Part shown: piece by piece, positions 1 to 12,585 of the stretch
Layout of the letters: the number at the start of each line of letters is the position of its first letter
Numbering within the stretch: the first letter of the stretch is position 1
From: Cylicocyclus nassatus
Taxonomy: Eukaryota; Nematoda; Chromadorea; Rhabditida; Strongylidae
NCBI GenBank assembly: GCA_958299035.1
Contig: CATQJL010000316.1
Location: 22,235,676 to 22,299,675, forward strand
Length of the DNA: 64,000 bases
Direction: 5' to 3'
The notes under the pieces: model-generated
Database searches by the model: none
The model's input: only the letters and a program-made list of their open reading frames with translations
What the model was told of the DNA's origin: nothing
Translations under genes and position numbers: made by a program

Positions 1-1365
1 AAACTTGTAAAAATGGCTTACGGAGTTGCAGTTGTAAGTCAGGATCACGGTTTTTTTGTTGATAAAACAACACTTCAAAAATTTCGAATTAAGTTTAATA
101 AATGGAAGTAATTGATATCGAACGTTCTGGGTTCAAGTATTTTATAATTGCTGGATTTCGGTAGAAAGGTCAAGAAGCATTTTTGATATAATTTTTATTT
201 CTCTGGACAACTACCATTTGAGCATCTTTTTAATAATTTCCGCTCTGTGCACTACCACATTTTTTTGTTCCAAAAAGCAAATCGAACAAAATTTAAGGAA
301 AGGGAAAAATATGGGTTGAGAAAAATCTGGTGCAAATCCCACGCCTTTTTCCAAAATCGCTCCTCTAATCTTGAACTAACCTAAGAATCAAGGGTACGTA
401 GTAAAAAGAATTCCAAGAAATAAACTTGCAAAAGCCCAATTTTTCAAAGCATTTTCTCGCTGGCTAATCAAACAGAAAGGCTGAAACCTCGGCAAAAAAG
501 CGTGTGGCTTGGAAGACAGAGCGCGATTTTAAACTAATCCCTGAAAGAGATTCGTGATCGTGAGCTGAGTTGGGCACCGAGTGTAAAATTTCGAAAGGCT
601 GAGATTCATGTGGTTGGAGAGTGAGAGTGAGAGCCGATGTGAGAGAGAAATGGTCGAAGATGAGCAGCCTAGAAAAAACTCTCGGATAAAAGCACTTGTT
701 TCATTGTTGGGGGAAGAAAGTTACACATAAAGCGATTCTATGTTTGAAGTTTGCTGTCACAAAATGGAAACGTGAAAACTCAAATTAAATACCCAGGCGT
801 GAATCATTTATTTGAGGAAAAGCCCTGCATCATTTTCGAACACAAGATGACCGCAAATTTGCCAACTTCTATTAATCATTCAAACATTACTTACGCTTCA
901 TTTATATACCTGGATACTATTGTGTTTTTCCTACAAATTTGTGACGCACAACCATGAAACATGGCAAAACAAAATTTTGATGATTTTACTGAGCAAAAAA
1001 TCGTGACATCGACGTAACAACGAGAAAAAGACTGTACATTTGTTTCCACGGATTAAATCTTGGCAACCGTGACTATGTAGCGTTGAACGAACTTGACATT
1101 ATATTCTCATAATCTCTTACATTGTGGAAGGGATTATGACGACTTCAGATCTCTTTCTAATGTGACATTGATTCCAAGTGCTTTATGCTGAAATAAAATC
1201 CGTAGAACTTTTCAGGTAACGAAAGAAAATTCTCGTTGGAGAGGAAAGATAAAAAGCAAACAAAGTAAATAAAAATTTATTTTACCCACGTATAACGCGG
1301 AGTGTGAAGGCTGCAGGCAGTGTCATAAAAAATTTTTCAGTCTCATTGATAATTTTCTTATTTAG
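1..1365. other. No gene recognised
   Basis: AT-rich DNA with stop codons in all frames. No motif worth naming before the first hairpin MITE at 1366. Confidence 0.6.
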
Positions 1366-1537
1366 CCTTTGATTCAATAGGCTTGGCGGCTGGAAGGCGG
1401 GGCTTCGTGACCTAATTAAGGCTAGATAATGATTAAAGAGCACGCGCGCAAGAGAGACAGACTGCATCGTGGGCGCGAGCGGCCTTAGTTAGGTCACAAA
1501 GCCCCGCCTTCCAGCCGCCAAGCCAGTGAATCAAAGG
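1366..1537. mobile_element. Hairpin MITE with GTGACCTAATTAAGG arms, copy 1
   Basis: Terminal inverted repeats of about 55 bp (CCTTTGATTCA.. GGCGGCTGGAAGGCGGGGC.. GTGACCTAATTAAGG) flank a core that reads GAGCACGCGCGCAAGAGAGA. No gene. Confidence 0.8.
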
Positions 1538-1899
1538 TTAATGTTATCTTTTTATGACAACTGGTTCGGAGATCTTAGAGTAAGTTCAGTTTCTACAACA
1601 AGGCATTGTTTATTGAGTTAAACTGCTAAAATAACTTCATGATTGACAAATTCCATCTAAGAATGCAATCTAATTGTAAAATTTTTGATCATAGTAATAC
1701 ACATGCAGTTTTAGAAGACTAGAGCGAGACCTTTAAATGGCACTGCACTCACTGGTTATTTTGTTCTTCAGAGCGCAAGTGAATAAAAAAGTTTTATAAA
1801 CATAAGCTTTACCCCCTCCTTCTCCCTCCCCCGCACCCCAAGAACCCTCTATGTTTCACACCAGACGGTTGCACGAGTTTCGTTTGGAATTGGGTTGTT

Positions 1900-2330
1900 A
1901 AAGAGGGGGGGGGGGAGCGATTTTTTCCAGAAGTTCTCTAGATGGGCATAGCGACAGCCAAACTTCAACTGCAAAATTTTTTCGGTAAGCGTAACGTTAG
2001 CTTTTCATTCGAAAAAATTGTTGTCGCTTGTCCCCTCCAACCTCATCCCCTCCAACTCGGAGAGCCACTGCACTTAAACTATGGTCTTTCTTGTGCAGTT
2101 ACGATTATAACACATATATAACCCGCAGCGACGTACCAAGGGGGGAGGGGTCCCGCCCCGAGTTTGGATCGAAATTTCCAAAACTTACTCACATAAGTCA
2201 TAAAAATGTGCAAGTAACTTGTTTATACTTCAAGACAACCAAATTAACTTTTAAAATTCACTAAAAAATGCATACCAACAATTTTTTCGGGGTGCGTGGA
2301 GTTAGCCCACACCTTCAGTTTTTTTTATTA
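1900..2330. mobile_element. Decayed family 2 hAT-like fragments
   Basis: About 1977-2067 matches the right end of the 29945-30313 element (TTCATTCGAAAAAATT to GAGCCACTG). About 2127-2330 matches its left part (CGACGTACCAAGGGGGGAGG, AATGTGCAAGTAACTTGTTT). No clean borders remain. Confidence 0.6.
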
Positions 2331-2689
2331 AATGTTATTGTTATTTTGTTTCTTATTATTGTTATTCTGTTAAATATTGAATTTTAATGTCTTGGTTCTT
2401 CCCGTAACGTCTAAATGATACATGGATTCCCCAGATTCCGAAAGTGACTAGGATTGAAGAGATTAGTGAGCAGATGACTGTGCAAGAAATTTTATTGCAG
2501 GTGAAAATACAAAAAAGGTCGTTTATGTTTCATACGATTTGTCACGTGACAAGCAGATTTTCAAAGAGGTAGTACAAATCATACTCGATTTTCACCGAAT
2601 GTATGACAAAGGGGGAGGGGGTAGACATTCTATTAGGTTATGGATGGCTTTTTCTGTTTATCATGATAGTCCAAAGCTTCTACATACAA

Positions 2690-3147
2690 GGAAGAGTTTC
2701 CAAGTCAGCTCCGCCAACCCGGATGAGTCATATATCATCGTAACGGGCCTGAAATGCTGATTCCAAATCTGCTTTGCTTTCCTGCGAAACGATTCTACGG
2801 AAGAAGTTAGGGTTCGAAAGCTTGAATTTGTCGTGTTTGAAGTGGCTTATAAAATTAGCGAAAAGCTCTAAAACAATACCTAGCGGACTTCCACTGGCTG
2901 TTTTCCGTCCTTGTAGTCAGTGTGCTTGATACAAAACTGAAAACCCACTTTTACGTGATATTGTACAGCTTTCGCCAATTTTACGCCACTTTAGACTTGA
3001 CAAATTTGGACTTTCAAACGCTGATAACTTCTTTTGTAGAGTTGTTCCGCAAAAACCAAAAGCAGATTTGGAATATGCGTTTCAAGCCCGTTACGGTGAT
3101 ATATGACTCATCCGGGTTGGCTGAGCTGACTTGGGAACTTTTCCTTG
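2690..3147. mobile_element. Foldback repeat with long diverged arms
   Basis: 2691-2775 and 3062-3146 are inverted copies (GATGAGTCATATATCATCGT), and pairing continues inward to about 2905. A partial copy lies at about 49275-49345. Flanking 3180-3520 is similar to 36440-36700, another dispersed repeat. Confidence 0.65.
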
Positions 3148-3519
3148 TTAGAGGCAGCGTCTACGCAAAACCTAGTATTTAGCCTATTAAGAGCCCCCCC
3201 CCCTCTAGAAGAAGGGCATCTGCATTGGTTCGATCTCTTCCAGTGTGGCTCTGGAACGAAGAAAATGGATCTGGAACGCGCGAAACTGCTAAACCACGCC
3301 CACCCTTTCAAGCTCCTCCCATTTAAAGTCTGAAAGTTGCCCAACCCCTCTGGACAGAGTATTCCCAATCCGATTTTTTGGAAGGCTTTGCACATTTTTA
3401 GCTTCATGACTGCATTGAGAGCCACGGAAAGGTCTCAGAATGGCAAAAATATGGAAGTCTAAATTTTAGGTGGATGCTGCCTATAAGAAGGTGCTATATG
3501 CGGTGGAATCAGGATATAT

Positions 3520-4188
3520 TTGCCTTAGCATGGGAGTGAAGAATGAGAATCAAAGAACTCGATTGACAGATAAACAGAGCATTAGCTAATTTTGCATAAT
3601 GGGATGTATGCTAGCAGAAATTCAGTCTGCTCCATACTCAATACAGATACATGTAGCATTAGGAACGAAATGTTGTCAAGATGTTCTTTCCCGATCGATT
3701 GTGAAAAGATATCCCGAGCTCTGATATTTCAAGTAGAAGACATGTAAAAAGTGGGATGAAAAAAATCTATGATCAAAACTTGTGACCATCTTTTCTTTAG
3801 GAATGTTTGGTATGAATTGAGTAACAAAACTGGGAAGGAAAAGTTTAGATTTCAAAGTGTGCAAAGACCATAGTTCAAATTATTGTTGATATATTGAGTA
3901 CTCGTGCTTTTGGTTGGAAATTGCTAGTTATAATGTTTTGAAGTTGTATGCCAATTCAATTACCACGAATTTTTTAAAAGAAAATTTGCAGTATGCGGAA
4001 ATAGTTTCCAAGTTTAAAACAATCCAAATACATCGGATGGACGGCGTCTTTAACGCTTAAGGTACTCAATAATTATAATCGACAGCATTTAGAAAACGTT
4101 AACACTTGATCTACCTGCATCTATCCATTTTATCTATTTCCATCATGATTTTTTAAATTCAAGACACTCAAAAAGAAGCGCGTTGTAA
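3520..4188. other. No gene recognised
   Basis: AT-rich non-coding DNA between the foldback/dispersed repeat and the first hAT-like element. Confidence 0.6.
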
Positions 4189-4196
4189 TTCTTATT

Positions 4197-4432
4197 CAGG
4201 GTCCGGCACAGGTTACTTGCAAGCGAGATGAATAAGAGAAAACGAAAGGAAGGGGGTATCGTTTTTGAGGCCGCCGAAAAGATTCAAAAATTGTGACGTA
4301 TTTTTTAATCGACGTTTCGTTTTCTGAGGATTTTTTTTCGTTTAGGGGCAAAGGGGACTTCGTAAAAAATCGTGAAAGTCAAGGGGGACTTTGCTTCAAC
4401 ATTTTCCGAAAGCCACCTCGTGCCGAGCCCTG
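4197..4432. mobile_element. hAT-like miniature element, family 1 copy 1 (236 bp)
   Basis: Ends CAGGGTCCGGCAC and GTGCCGAGCCCTG with a perfect 8-bp target duplication TTCTTATT (4189-4196 and 4433-4440). The interior has no gene. Confidence 0.85.
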
Positions 4433-4440
4433 TTCTTATT

Positions 4441-5660
4441 TGGAGATATTTGGAAAGACAGTGTAATGGGAGAAATAAAAGACAAACAGAAATATAAAAC
4501 CCAACTCATACTTTTTTGAAATCAAAAAAATACGAGTTGAAGGGGGTTTTTTTTGAAATCGAAATGAGTTTGTGATGGCACACTTCATTTCAGGAGCCAC
4601 TTTTCGATTTAACCTGTGGAAAAAACACTACGAAAACAATTTTTGGTACTTGGATTCCTCGCGATAAAAACATCAAATAGACATCAGTCATCCTTTTCTT
4701 AATTTCTTGAAAATTATCTTTGAGTAGTAAAAGCCAACAAGAAAGGAAGAAAACAGTAAGAGAAATCAAATATTCCTTTTAGTTGTGGAAGAAAAAATGA
4801 AAGAGAAAAATTAGCTAGTGTAGAGACATTTGAAATAAAAAATTAGCTTGTGTGGAGACATTTGAAATAATCTGAGGTTGCAGAAACCCGGGAATCCTTC
4901 TTTGGAAAAAATTCTCCCTCAAGAAAAATGAGTGTGAAGTTGGTGCAAATACTAGCAAAGCAATCGTACTCGACTCGAATTGCGCCGCTTTCACGGCCTA
5001 ACCCTTATGAGCGTGGAAACACGAGCTTTCGAGTAAATTACCCGTCGACAAGGCGGGTGCCCGTCGTGTGAGTGAGTGCAAATCGCCTTTTCATTCATCT
5101 CACATGACATGCACCCACTTTCTTTTGGGGAAACTGAAGATAAGCTAAATTTTTGGCAGGGAAGTTTTCACACAACATCAGAATATGCGAATCACTGACA
5201 GCAAGACAAATTTGTTTCTAGTAGTAAAAAGCATTTGATAAAAATGATGAAAACTGGGTATAAACACAAGAAATTCAATGTTTTTGGCATGTTTTCTACA
5301 CTATCCGGTTTCGGGGTTTAGAACTATATCGGTAGCACCACCTTCTCGGTGCCCTTGTCAGTAGTTTCCAAGGAAGCTTCAAAATTAACGAAATCCAAAA
5401 TTGAAGATAAAGTTAAATAAGTCTGAGCTAGGAAAAGGTAAGTTCGCAAAAATTCCTAAGGATTTACATTTTTTACCTAAAAAAAACTTTGGTCAGAACC
5501 TCCATTCTTGGAGTTCGATTGCCTTGCCATAAATGGTCACAGCAGATTCGCATGAATTCTTTTCACCATGGAATACTTTGAGGATTTTTTCCACATAAAA
5601 TTTTTTTTCTAGAGTCTTCCTGTCATACCCCACTGTCATAAGCTGCCAAAAGCTCAAGAC
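4441..5660. other. No gene recognised; small tandem duplication
   Basis: A unit of about 32 bp (AATTAGCTAGTGTAGAGACA and so on) is repeated at about 4807-4870. Nothing else stands out. Confidence 0.55.
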
Positions 5661-5685
5661 CTCTTAGGGTGGACGGTGCCTTTAA

Positions 5686-6004
5686 AGGCAGCGTCCACCC
5701 AAAATGGAGGTTGGCGAGATTACGATGGCATACTAGTGTGAACCCCCACACTAGGCAAATCCCCAAGCTTCGCCGCAAAACTGCTTCTGGAGCGAGAAAT
5801 CCGCTCCGGAAGTAGCAAAGTAGGCGGGGCGACCCGGTCGCCCCGCCCACTTGCATGCTTTATCTCGCTTGTTGCAGAGGGCTCTCGAAACAGGGATTTT
5901 TGGGGATTTCGCGGATTTTCGACTCCATATTCGGAATCAGGGCTTTCAGAAGGCCTGAAGGCGACAAAAACATTGAATTCGAGATTTTGGGTGGACGGTG
6001 CTTT
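5686..6004. mobile_element. Related TTAA-type element, decayed
   Basis: The left end AGGCAGCGTCCACCCAAAAT after TTAA and the right end ATTTTGGGTGGACGGTGC are inverted repeats. A further inverted copy of the end abuts on the left (5667-5681), so two elements met head to head. Inside is a perfect palindrome (GGCGGGGCGA/TCGCCCCGCC, 5823-5846). Confidence 0.6.
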
Positions 6005-6009
6005 TAGGA

Positions 6010-7353
6010 TAAGTTCTAGAAAGTCACACCCGATATGTTCAAAACAGTATATAGCCCACTACCAAAAATTTAAAATTTGTCGCTTCCTCAAATACGAATA
6101 ATCATACTTTGTACGATTCGCACCGAAGACAAGACCATCTCACATGGTTATCACTATCAAAAATTTTTAGGAAAATTCGTAAATTCACAAAGATTTTGCA
6201 CGCAAAGCGTAAGCCTTATCACCTTGTAAACAGCTATTTTCCAAAAACCGGTGTAAAATTATATAGGGGAAGTCGAACAAGGTAAAAATGACACATTGCA
6301 ATTTGCAATTATTTATACACCGCTCAGGGATCACCTTTCTAAAAATTTTTAGAATGAGGAAGCAGTGCTGCAATAAACGCATTTCATATGTTCTTTTATA
6401 TGTTCTTTTATTTGCTTATTACCAGCATTTAGTATAATTCAGACCACGGTGCCTCACGCACTTTTTGACGCCAGGGACAATGTGGACCACCGGTGGCCCA
6501 CATCCCTTGCAGAATCATATCCTTTCCAGGTCCAGTATTTTTTGCACAATTCAGCATTTTTTCCAATTTTTTTGCACTATTGGAATCTGTAGAGTTCGTG
6601 TCCAAAAAGATGGCTGCTGTTTTTAGGAAACATTTTTACATTTCGTAAATAATCACAAAACTTTCTCGCGCCAAAAGTGTTGTGCAAAATTGCGCCATCC
6701 CGCAGCGCCGGCAAAATTAGGCATCGCTGTCAATGGGTTAATGAGGAAGACGGAAAAAAGAGGTTTGGAGTGACCTGATATAAAACCTGATCAATACCAA
6801 ACTGTTAGTAACGCTCATGGTAGTCAATACTGCAATAATACTAGATAGTACATATAACATATTATAAGGCTATATAGGGCTAATTATCAGGTAATTCTAA
6901 TTCAAATCTCTTATAGCTGATCAGGGTTCAATACTCCTAATTGAGTATGTATTTCTCACAATGACTGACGTTGCTGCGAATGTAAACTTTCCAAAAACAA
7001 GTGCAAGCATTCCTAAGCTTCCAAGAGACCATTGACACAAGTTCAGCTTTCGAAAAATGAGTCAGAGGTGATAATAAATAGCCTGCAACTCATTCTGAAT
7101 TACAAGATCACTCACTATCATTCCTTTAAACTTAGGCTTAGGTATAGACTTGTACGTTGATTTCAGGAAAATGGCTATTTTTTGTCAGTTTTTGATCGTT
7201 CTATACACTTGGAAAGGATTTCTAGAATTACGTTCCACATTTGTTTATTTTTACTACTATACTGTACTGTTTTAAAGGATTCATATTGAGTCTACCATAT
7301 AATAATCAATCCTGTATAAGCTGCTTGAACTGGACAGGAAAGAGTAGATTTTC
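6010..7353. other. No gene recognised
   Basis: Contains a near-palindrome GTGGACCACCGGTGGCCCAC (6481-6500) and AT-rich DNA only. Confidence 0.55.
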
Positions 7354-7355
7354 TA

Positions 7356-8336
7356 TTAGGTGGGTACGAAAGTTCGCGCCGAGACCTATCCTCAAATTAT
7401 TCAGAATAAAGATAGACAAACGTTTCAAGAAAGATTCTATGTAGAATTTCTTTCTCTTTCCAACAATGATGTTTTTGTTTGGGTTCCTTTGATCTTCGCT
7501 TGGAGAATCGTCAGGATCATCAACCCATGGTTTTACTAACCTGAATTCTGCTATTTCTCTGAAATTTTGTTCTGGACTTTTGAAAATACCTTAACAACAC
7601 TTAGACAGAGTAAACACAAAGCAATGTAATAAAATTTTTTGGCATCAATAGCTGGCTTTTCAATATTTTTGAGAATAATTTCCGATGCTATCAGTTTCCA
7701 TATTTGGGCATCCCAATCCTCATAGGACATCAGACGCAAAGAGAAGGTGTCATTTAATGCAATTCTCTACTCTTTTATCAGATGTTTTTTCTTTCTGATT
7801 CGTAAAGGTCGCGAAGAATAAATTGCCATAATTCTAAATAGTTCTGTTGTGCGTTCCAGGCTGCACACGAAAATTTCAAAAATAAATCTTTCGAGACGGT
7901 AAAAACTGATTTGTCTATTAGAATTAGTGTTTCATCATAAATGATTGTTGAAAGTTCCAATTTGCGACGATTTCACAGTGTTTGAAGCGTTTGTATATTT
8001 CACGACTTCGCGAATGTGAAGACTTTTGGAAAGGTTTTTTTTTAAAAATACTAAAAAGCCAGCTATCGGTGCCAAAAAAATTGGGTTTCGTAGCATTTTG
8101 TTTATACTATCCAACTGTTCTTGAAGCATCTCCAAAAGTCTAGAACGAATTTAAAGATTAGCTGAAATTAGGGTACGTAAAATGCATGGGTGGAGATTGT
8201 GGCGATTATTCGAAAGATTGAAGGAATCGAAACAAGAGTATAACTGCTGGAAAGAGGAATAAATTCTGCATAGAACACCTTTAAGATGATTTGAGGAGAG
8301 GTCTAAAAAACAGCACGAACTTTCGGACCCACCTAA
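7356..8336. mobile_element. Element with mariner-like ends (981 bp)
   Basis: Inverted ends TTAGGTGGGT(A/C)CGAAAGTTCG with TA on both sides. The interior has no recognisable transposase (no D,D34D block) but has an internal inverted repeat (about 7630-7672 and 8037-8092, TGGCATCAATAGCTGGCTTT). Confidence 0.75.
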
Positions 8337-8705
8337 TAAAATAAAGAGGATTAGAATTTACGCTAATACCACATAGATTAGGTGAAGATTCAGGTGAGGA
8401 CTTCACACGAGATTTAATAAGAAGTACAGGAATGGAAAGAGATAAGGATGAAGCAAATAGCCTCTTACTGCGTGATAACGAATTCAACAACAGCCTGTAA
8501 ATCCTGGCAGACACAAAAAAGAACACTCGTGAAAAATTCGATGAAGATCGACGGGCGGAAAACGGGGCAACGATTGCAGGCAAAGTTCACTTTTGAAAAC
8601 TATCGAGGCAGAGGAGGGAGTTTAGCAAAAGAGCAGAATGTAAACAATCACTGACTGACTGATTGACTGACTGAGTGGACTTTCACTAGCAAACGGCACG
8701 ACAAT

Positions 8706-8976
8706 TTGAACGAAAGTGAGATGTGCTCAAATGACGACAAAATCGATTTTGGAGAAGAGAGAGAGAAGGGGATTTAACTGTGGGTAAAAATAGATCGCGT
8801 AGATAGCGTAGATCAAATGAGGCCACCATGCGCGGGAAGCTCGAAATGTGCTCAAATGACGAACGAATCGATTTTCGAACTGTTCGAGAGAGAGAGAGAT
8901 GAGGATTTGACTGTGAAAATAGATCTTGTAGATCAAATGAGACCACCCAGCGCGGAAAGCGCGAAGTGAACTTTGC
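8706..8976 (+). repeat. Tandem duplication, two units of about 135 bp
   Basis: Both units run from ATGTGCTCAAATGACGA through a GAGA tract to AGATCAAATGAG(G/A)CCACC. No gene. A short CTGA repeat lies just before (8651-8676). Confidence 0.7.
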
Positions 8977-10429
8977 GCCACAGCCAATCTCACAAAATGG
9001 CACATTCAACAGTGAAACACGTTGTTTTCAGCTGTTCTTCACTAATTCTGACGCGTCGACATCAAAACGTGTCCCAAAGTGTGTTGTTTTGACATTGCAA
9101 GAGCGAACTCGACCATTTCGATATGTGCCCTGGTCGATCGGAAAGTTTTCTCCAGGTTTTCATAGCTCATTTGGGCCGCAAGGCTAAAAATTTCACAAAA
9201 ATTGCGACCAATCTCCATTTTCTAAAGACATCTTACTGTGCGTAATTGACCCAAAATGGCTACAGATTTGTAGAAAAGTACAAGGGACTACAAACTAACA
9301 AAATTGTACGAAATCGAATCTCAAAATTACTCAACAAATCAATTTTTGAAAATTTGATTTTCTTGAGCAAATTATATAGTATCCATATTCCTAGATTGAA
9401 AACACAAAGTTCAATAATTTTCCTGGTTCTCTGTTCCCCTTTCTCTTGTTCCAATAGTGCAGCGCTGAAAATTTACTTTGACCCGCAAATTGCACAGTCG
9501 TAAACATCGAATCGTCCTGCCATCATCCACTTGAAACTAATCAAACTGAATTCAATTTGACATATTGCCATACAATTTCTTATATCAATAGGTTATAATG
9601 CATGCAGCCTCAACGCAAGGGCCCACCATGAGGTGGCATTTGAAGTTCTGGAAACGAAATCTCCTCTGACATTGCAGGAATTTACGATTCTTTTGTCTTT
9701 ATTGTGGAATTACCAAATCGATGCGAACAAAAGTGTAGAAGAACCAGGAAATAAAACTACAAAAGGCGGAAAAAAGGAGGCTTTTCATATCATCAAGGTC
9801 CCCAGCGAAGCAGAGCGGTTGAAACCTGGGTAAGGCGAGTAGCCATATGCAGAGCATGCGCTAAAGAATAGATTTATGTACAAATTTCCAAAAAAATTAT
9901 GTGAGTAAATTATGACTTTCTTTGGGCCCGCGCAACCTCACGGTGCTCCCAGGTCGTGCGGAAGGAACCTAAGAAAAACATGATTTATTTTATTTACATA
10001 ATTTTTGATAACCTTTCACACTTTTCGCGAAGCTATACATTGAATTGATGGTTCAAAATTGTTTACTCGTCGTAAACAAACTGGTTGTTTATTTTTTGCA
10101 TAAAGATCTGGTTTTAAGTTAGGAATTGTGTGTTATTGTCGTGTTATTTTACCTGTTACTGATGAAATGACGTCAGATCTCCAAATTCGAGCTTATTAGA
10201 AGTAACAGTAGTTTTTGCTAATATCTTGTCAGATCTAGAAATCACCCCTCTTCCCTCAAAAATTTACGAATTTCCTTCTGCTTCCCGTCAAAAACCGACA
10301 TCCAGCGTGTGAAAGCGCCACCTCTACTGAGACCTGCTCAATGCAAAGATTAATACGTTTTTATTTTTGCTTTATTTTATTTCATAAATACACTCAAGGC
10401 GCACCAGAATGTAAAAGAAATAAAAGGAA
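8977..10429. other. No gene confirmed
   Basis: One plus-strand stretch (about 9610-9833) is coding-like (LTLQEFTILLSLLWNY) and open for about 70 codons, but has no start or clear splice sites. The rest is AT-rich filler. Confidence 0.4.
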
Positions 10430-10437
10430 GGTCCAAA

Positions 10438-10679
10438 CAGGGCTCGGCACAAGGTGGCTTTTGGAAAATGCAAATACCGAAGTCCCCCTTGACTTTCTTA
10501 AATTTCTACGAAGTCCTCTTTGATCCTGAACCATAATCCTAAAAAATCTCCAAAAAAAAAACGAAACGTCGACCAAAAAAACGTCGCAAATTTTGTGTTT
10601 TTTCGGTACAAAAACCAAACCTCCTTTGTATGTAAAACGATATCCAGCTTGCTTACCAAGCCACCTGTGCCGAACCCTG
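10438..10679. mobile_element. hAT-like miniature element, family 1 copy 2 (242 bp)
   Basis: Ends CAGGGCTCGGCAC and GTGCCGAACCCTG with a perfect 8-bp duplication GGTCCAAA (10430-10437 and 10680-10687). It lies in the opposite orientation to copy 1, judged by the ACGAAACGTCGA internal segment. Confidence 0.85.
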
Positions 10680-10814
10680 GGTCCAAACAATTAAGATCAG
10701 GCAGTCCTCAGCCTCATTAGAAGATAAGTGATAATACGGATGGAAAAACAAAAAACAAGCTCTAGACCCACTCAGACAATTAAAGGCTCTCGGTAGGCAG
10801 CCACAAAACCACCG

Positions 10815-10945
10815 CCAAACCCCACCAAAAGCGCCGTGCGTTATCGCCTCACTGTCGCTTCCCGCTGAGGACCGTGCTAGAACTGGCAGCGAGCGTCCTC
10901 AGCGCAAAGCGAAAGTGGCGGCCGAGCCTTATCGCTTCCGGCTCT
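10815..10945. repeat. GC-rich imperfect hairpin repeat
   Basis: CACTGTCGCTTCCCGCTGAGGAC pairs with GTCCTCAGCGCAAAGCGAAAGTG. It truncates or ends the coding-like exon at 10960-11310. Confidence 0.6.
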
Positions 10946-10959
10946 CAATTGCCCGCATT

Positions 10960-11310
10960 TTGGAGCGTACACTTTCTCAACGGTTGGGAAAGTGCTGCAG
11001 AACCGCTGCAACTTCCGCCTGTCCTGCGGATGTTCCGGCGAATCGTCTGAGGTTGTAAAGCTATAATCACGACCTTCTGTCTCAACAGCATAATTAACGA
11101 ATTTGCAGTCACCTACTGTAAGCTTTACTCCCCTTAGAGAAGTGCGCTGTGGTACATAGTAAAAATAATCAAAGTCGTCATAAATTTTAACTCCACTTTG
11201 GAAAGTGGTCAGCGTGAACTTTGATTTCACCTTCTTAAATACGTAGATGTGTGGTTGATGCCTCGTCACAAATCCACGAACTCTTTGCCGCAGGATCTTT
11301 CATCATATTC
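10960..11310 (-). CDS. Coding-like exon, unknown protein
   Basis: A minus-strand frame is open for about 115 codons and reads like real protein (mixed charged and aromatic residues, for example IYVFKKVKSKF, DDFDYFYYVPQ and CKFVNYAVETEGRDYSF). It has no plausible start ATG, so it would be an internal exon. A possible donor (GAGAAA|GTGTAC) lies near 10974, just before a GC-rich hairpin repeat. The strand pattern faintly recalls a PH domain, but I could not align key residues and do not claim it. No partner exons were found nearby. Confidence 0.3.
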
Positions 11311-11549
11311 GGCCATCAGCAAAGTTTTCATACGGTTTCGTTACAGCACTGTATGAAACGTTACTTTGCAGGATATGCACGAGCAAGAGCAGATTACTCT
11401 GTCAAACAAAGCAAAGAATGAAGATCGTGGACCATAAGTGCGCAAAGTCTTTTATCACGAAGCTGTCATATAAACATTTTTTTTTCGAAAAGTGAGCTGA
11501 GAACTCAAATTGATAAAAGCACTGCGTATTGCAGTAAAAGCTTTAGTCT

Positions 11550-11895
11550 ACTAGCTGGGATACCCGGCTTCGCCAGGCCCTGTCAAAACACTATGATAAA
11601 GGCCCCATCCCTATCCGTAAACCTTTCCCTGTGCTACTTCTACATAGCAATTCCCTATCCCTGTTTTGTTTTCGAGATCAGCATGCCCAACCCTCTTTGT
11701 GCCAACTCCCAGTCCCGTAGCTCAAACTTCGCAAAAAGTTAATGAAAATCAATATCGGTATGAATCGATAGCGAAAGTGTATATGGGCAAAGTCCGGTCC
11801 GGATCGGTTCAGAAATGCAATTTTCTCTTCGGAACATACGTACACATATACATACAGACAGACAAGCAGACTTTCAGCTTTATATGTAGAAATTA
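11550..11895 (+). repeat. Dispersed CAGA-tailed repeat, copy 1
   Basis: Starts ACTAGCTGGGATACCCGGCT; includes TCCGGATCGGTTCAGAAATG, a CAGA tract and CAGCTTTATATGTAG at the end. Family shared with 22368-22882 and 49538-49820; class uncertain. Confidence 0.7.
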
Positions 11896-12377
11896 ATGCT
11901 ACCGACGGAAACTTTTGTCTCTGCCTTAGTGCTTTTTTATTGTTGCAAAATCGTTGAACAGAAGTAGCAAAATATAACCTAAAATCTATACAAACATGCT
12001 AAGACAACAAATAGAATGAGTGACTATGTATGGTCATGTAACCTTTTTTCAATTACCTTTGCCCGTCTGTTCGTGTATATGATATATAAGGCAAGCTTTT
12101 CTCTCTTTGTTTCAATTATGCAACCTTGTTTTTTCAAAACTGTGATTTAATGGCTAATACAACATTCTATAAAGTCGCCAGGACTGCTTTTGATATTTAG
12201 ATTGCCATGTGTAAGTGAGCTTTTTCAAAAATATGTTAAACAAGAATTAAATATACTGAAATAGTAAACCATAACAGAATGCTCAAAGGCGACGACCCGA
12301 GAGAAAGCGCATAATCGAATTAGCTATTTTTCACTATGTTATTTTATTCGGTGATTGATAGTTCGCCGACGCCCGAG

Positions 12378-12404
12378 TTATCCCTTCGTTTCGACGTCAT
12401 TATC
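12378..12404 (-). promoter_or_regulatory. Pair of GATA-type sites upstream of the secreted-protein gene
   Basis: TTATC at 12378-12382 and 12400-12404 (GATAA on the minus strand) lie about 200 bp before the ATG. In nematodes such sites bind ELT-type GATA factors that drive intestinal genes. A gut role is inferred only; single GATA motifs are common by chance. Confidence 0.25.
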
Positions 12405-12538
12405 GTTGATCTTTAGCCGTATTATATGATGCATGTTATGCGAACAAGCATGTAGTGGACCGAGAAACGGGTCTCGATTAGCTATATAGCTTTGATTGTG
12501 CAATGGAAGACCGGTCGTCTCGATCCGGGTGCACAGCC

Positions 12539-12545
12539 TTTATAA
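12539..12545 (+). promoter_or_regulatory. TATA box of the secreted-protein gene
   Basis: TTTATAA lies 41 bp before the ATG at 12586, leaving room for a short 5' UTR. A possible spliced-leader acceptor (ATATCAG at 12565-12571) lies between them. Confidence 0.5.
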
Positions 12546-12585
12546 GGCTTGTTCAACTACCTGATCATATCAGCTCATCCCAAAT

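Noticed and set aside
10960..11310. PH-domain assignment for the coding-like exon
   Set aside because: The resemblance is only a general strand pattern; the characteristic tryptophan helix is not visible.
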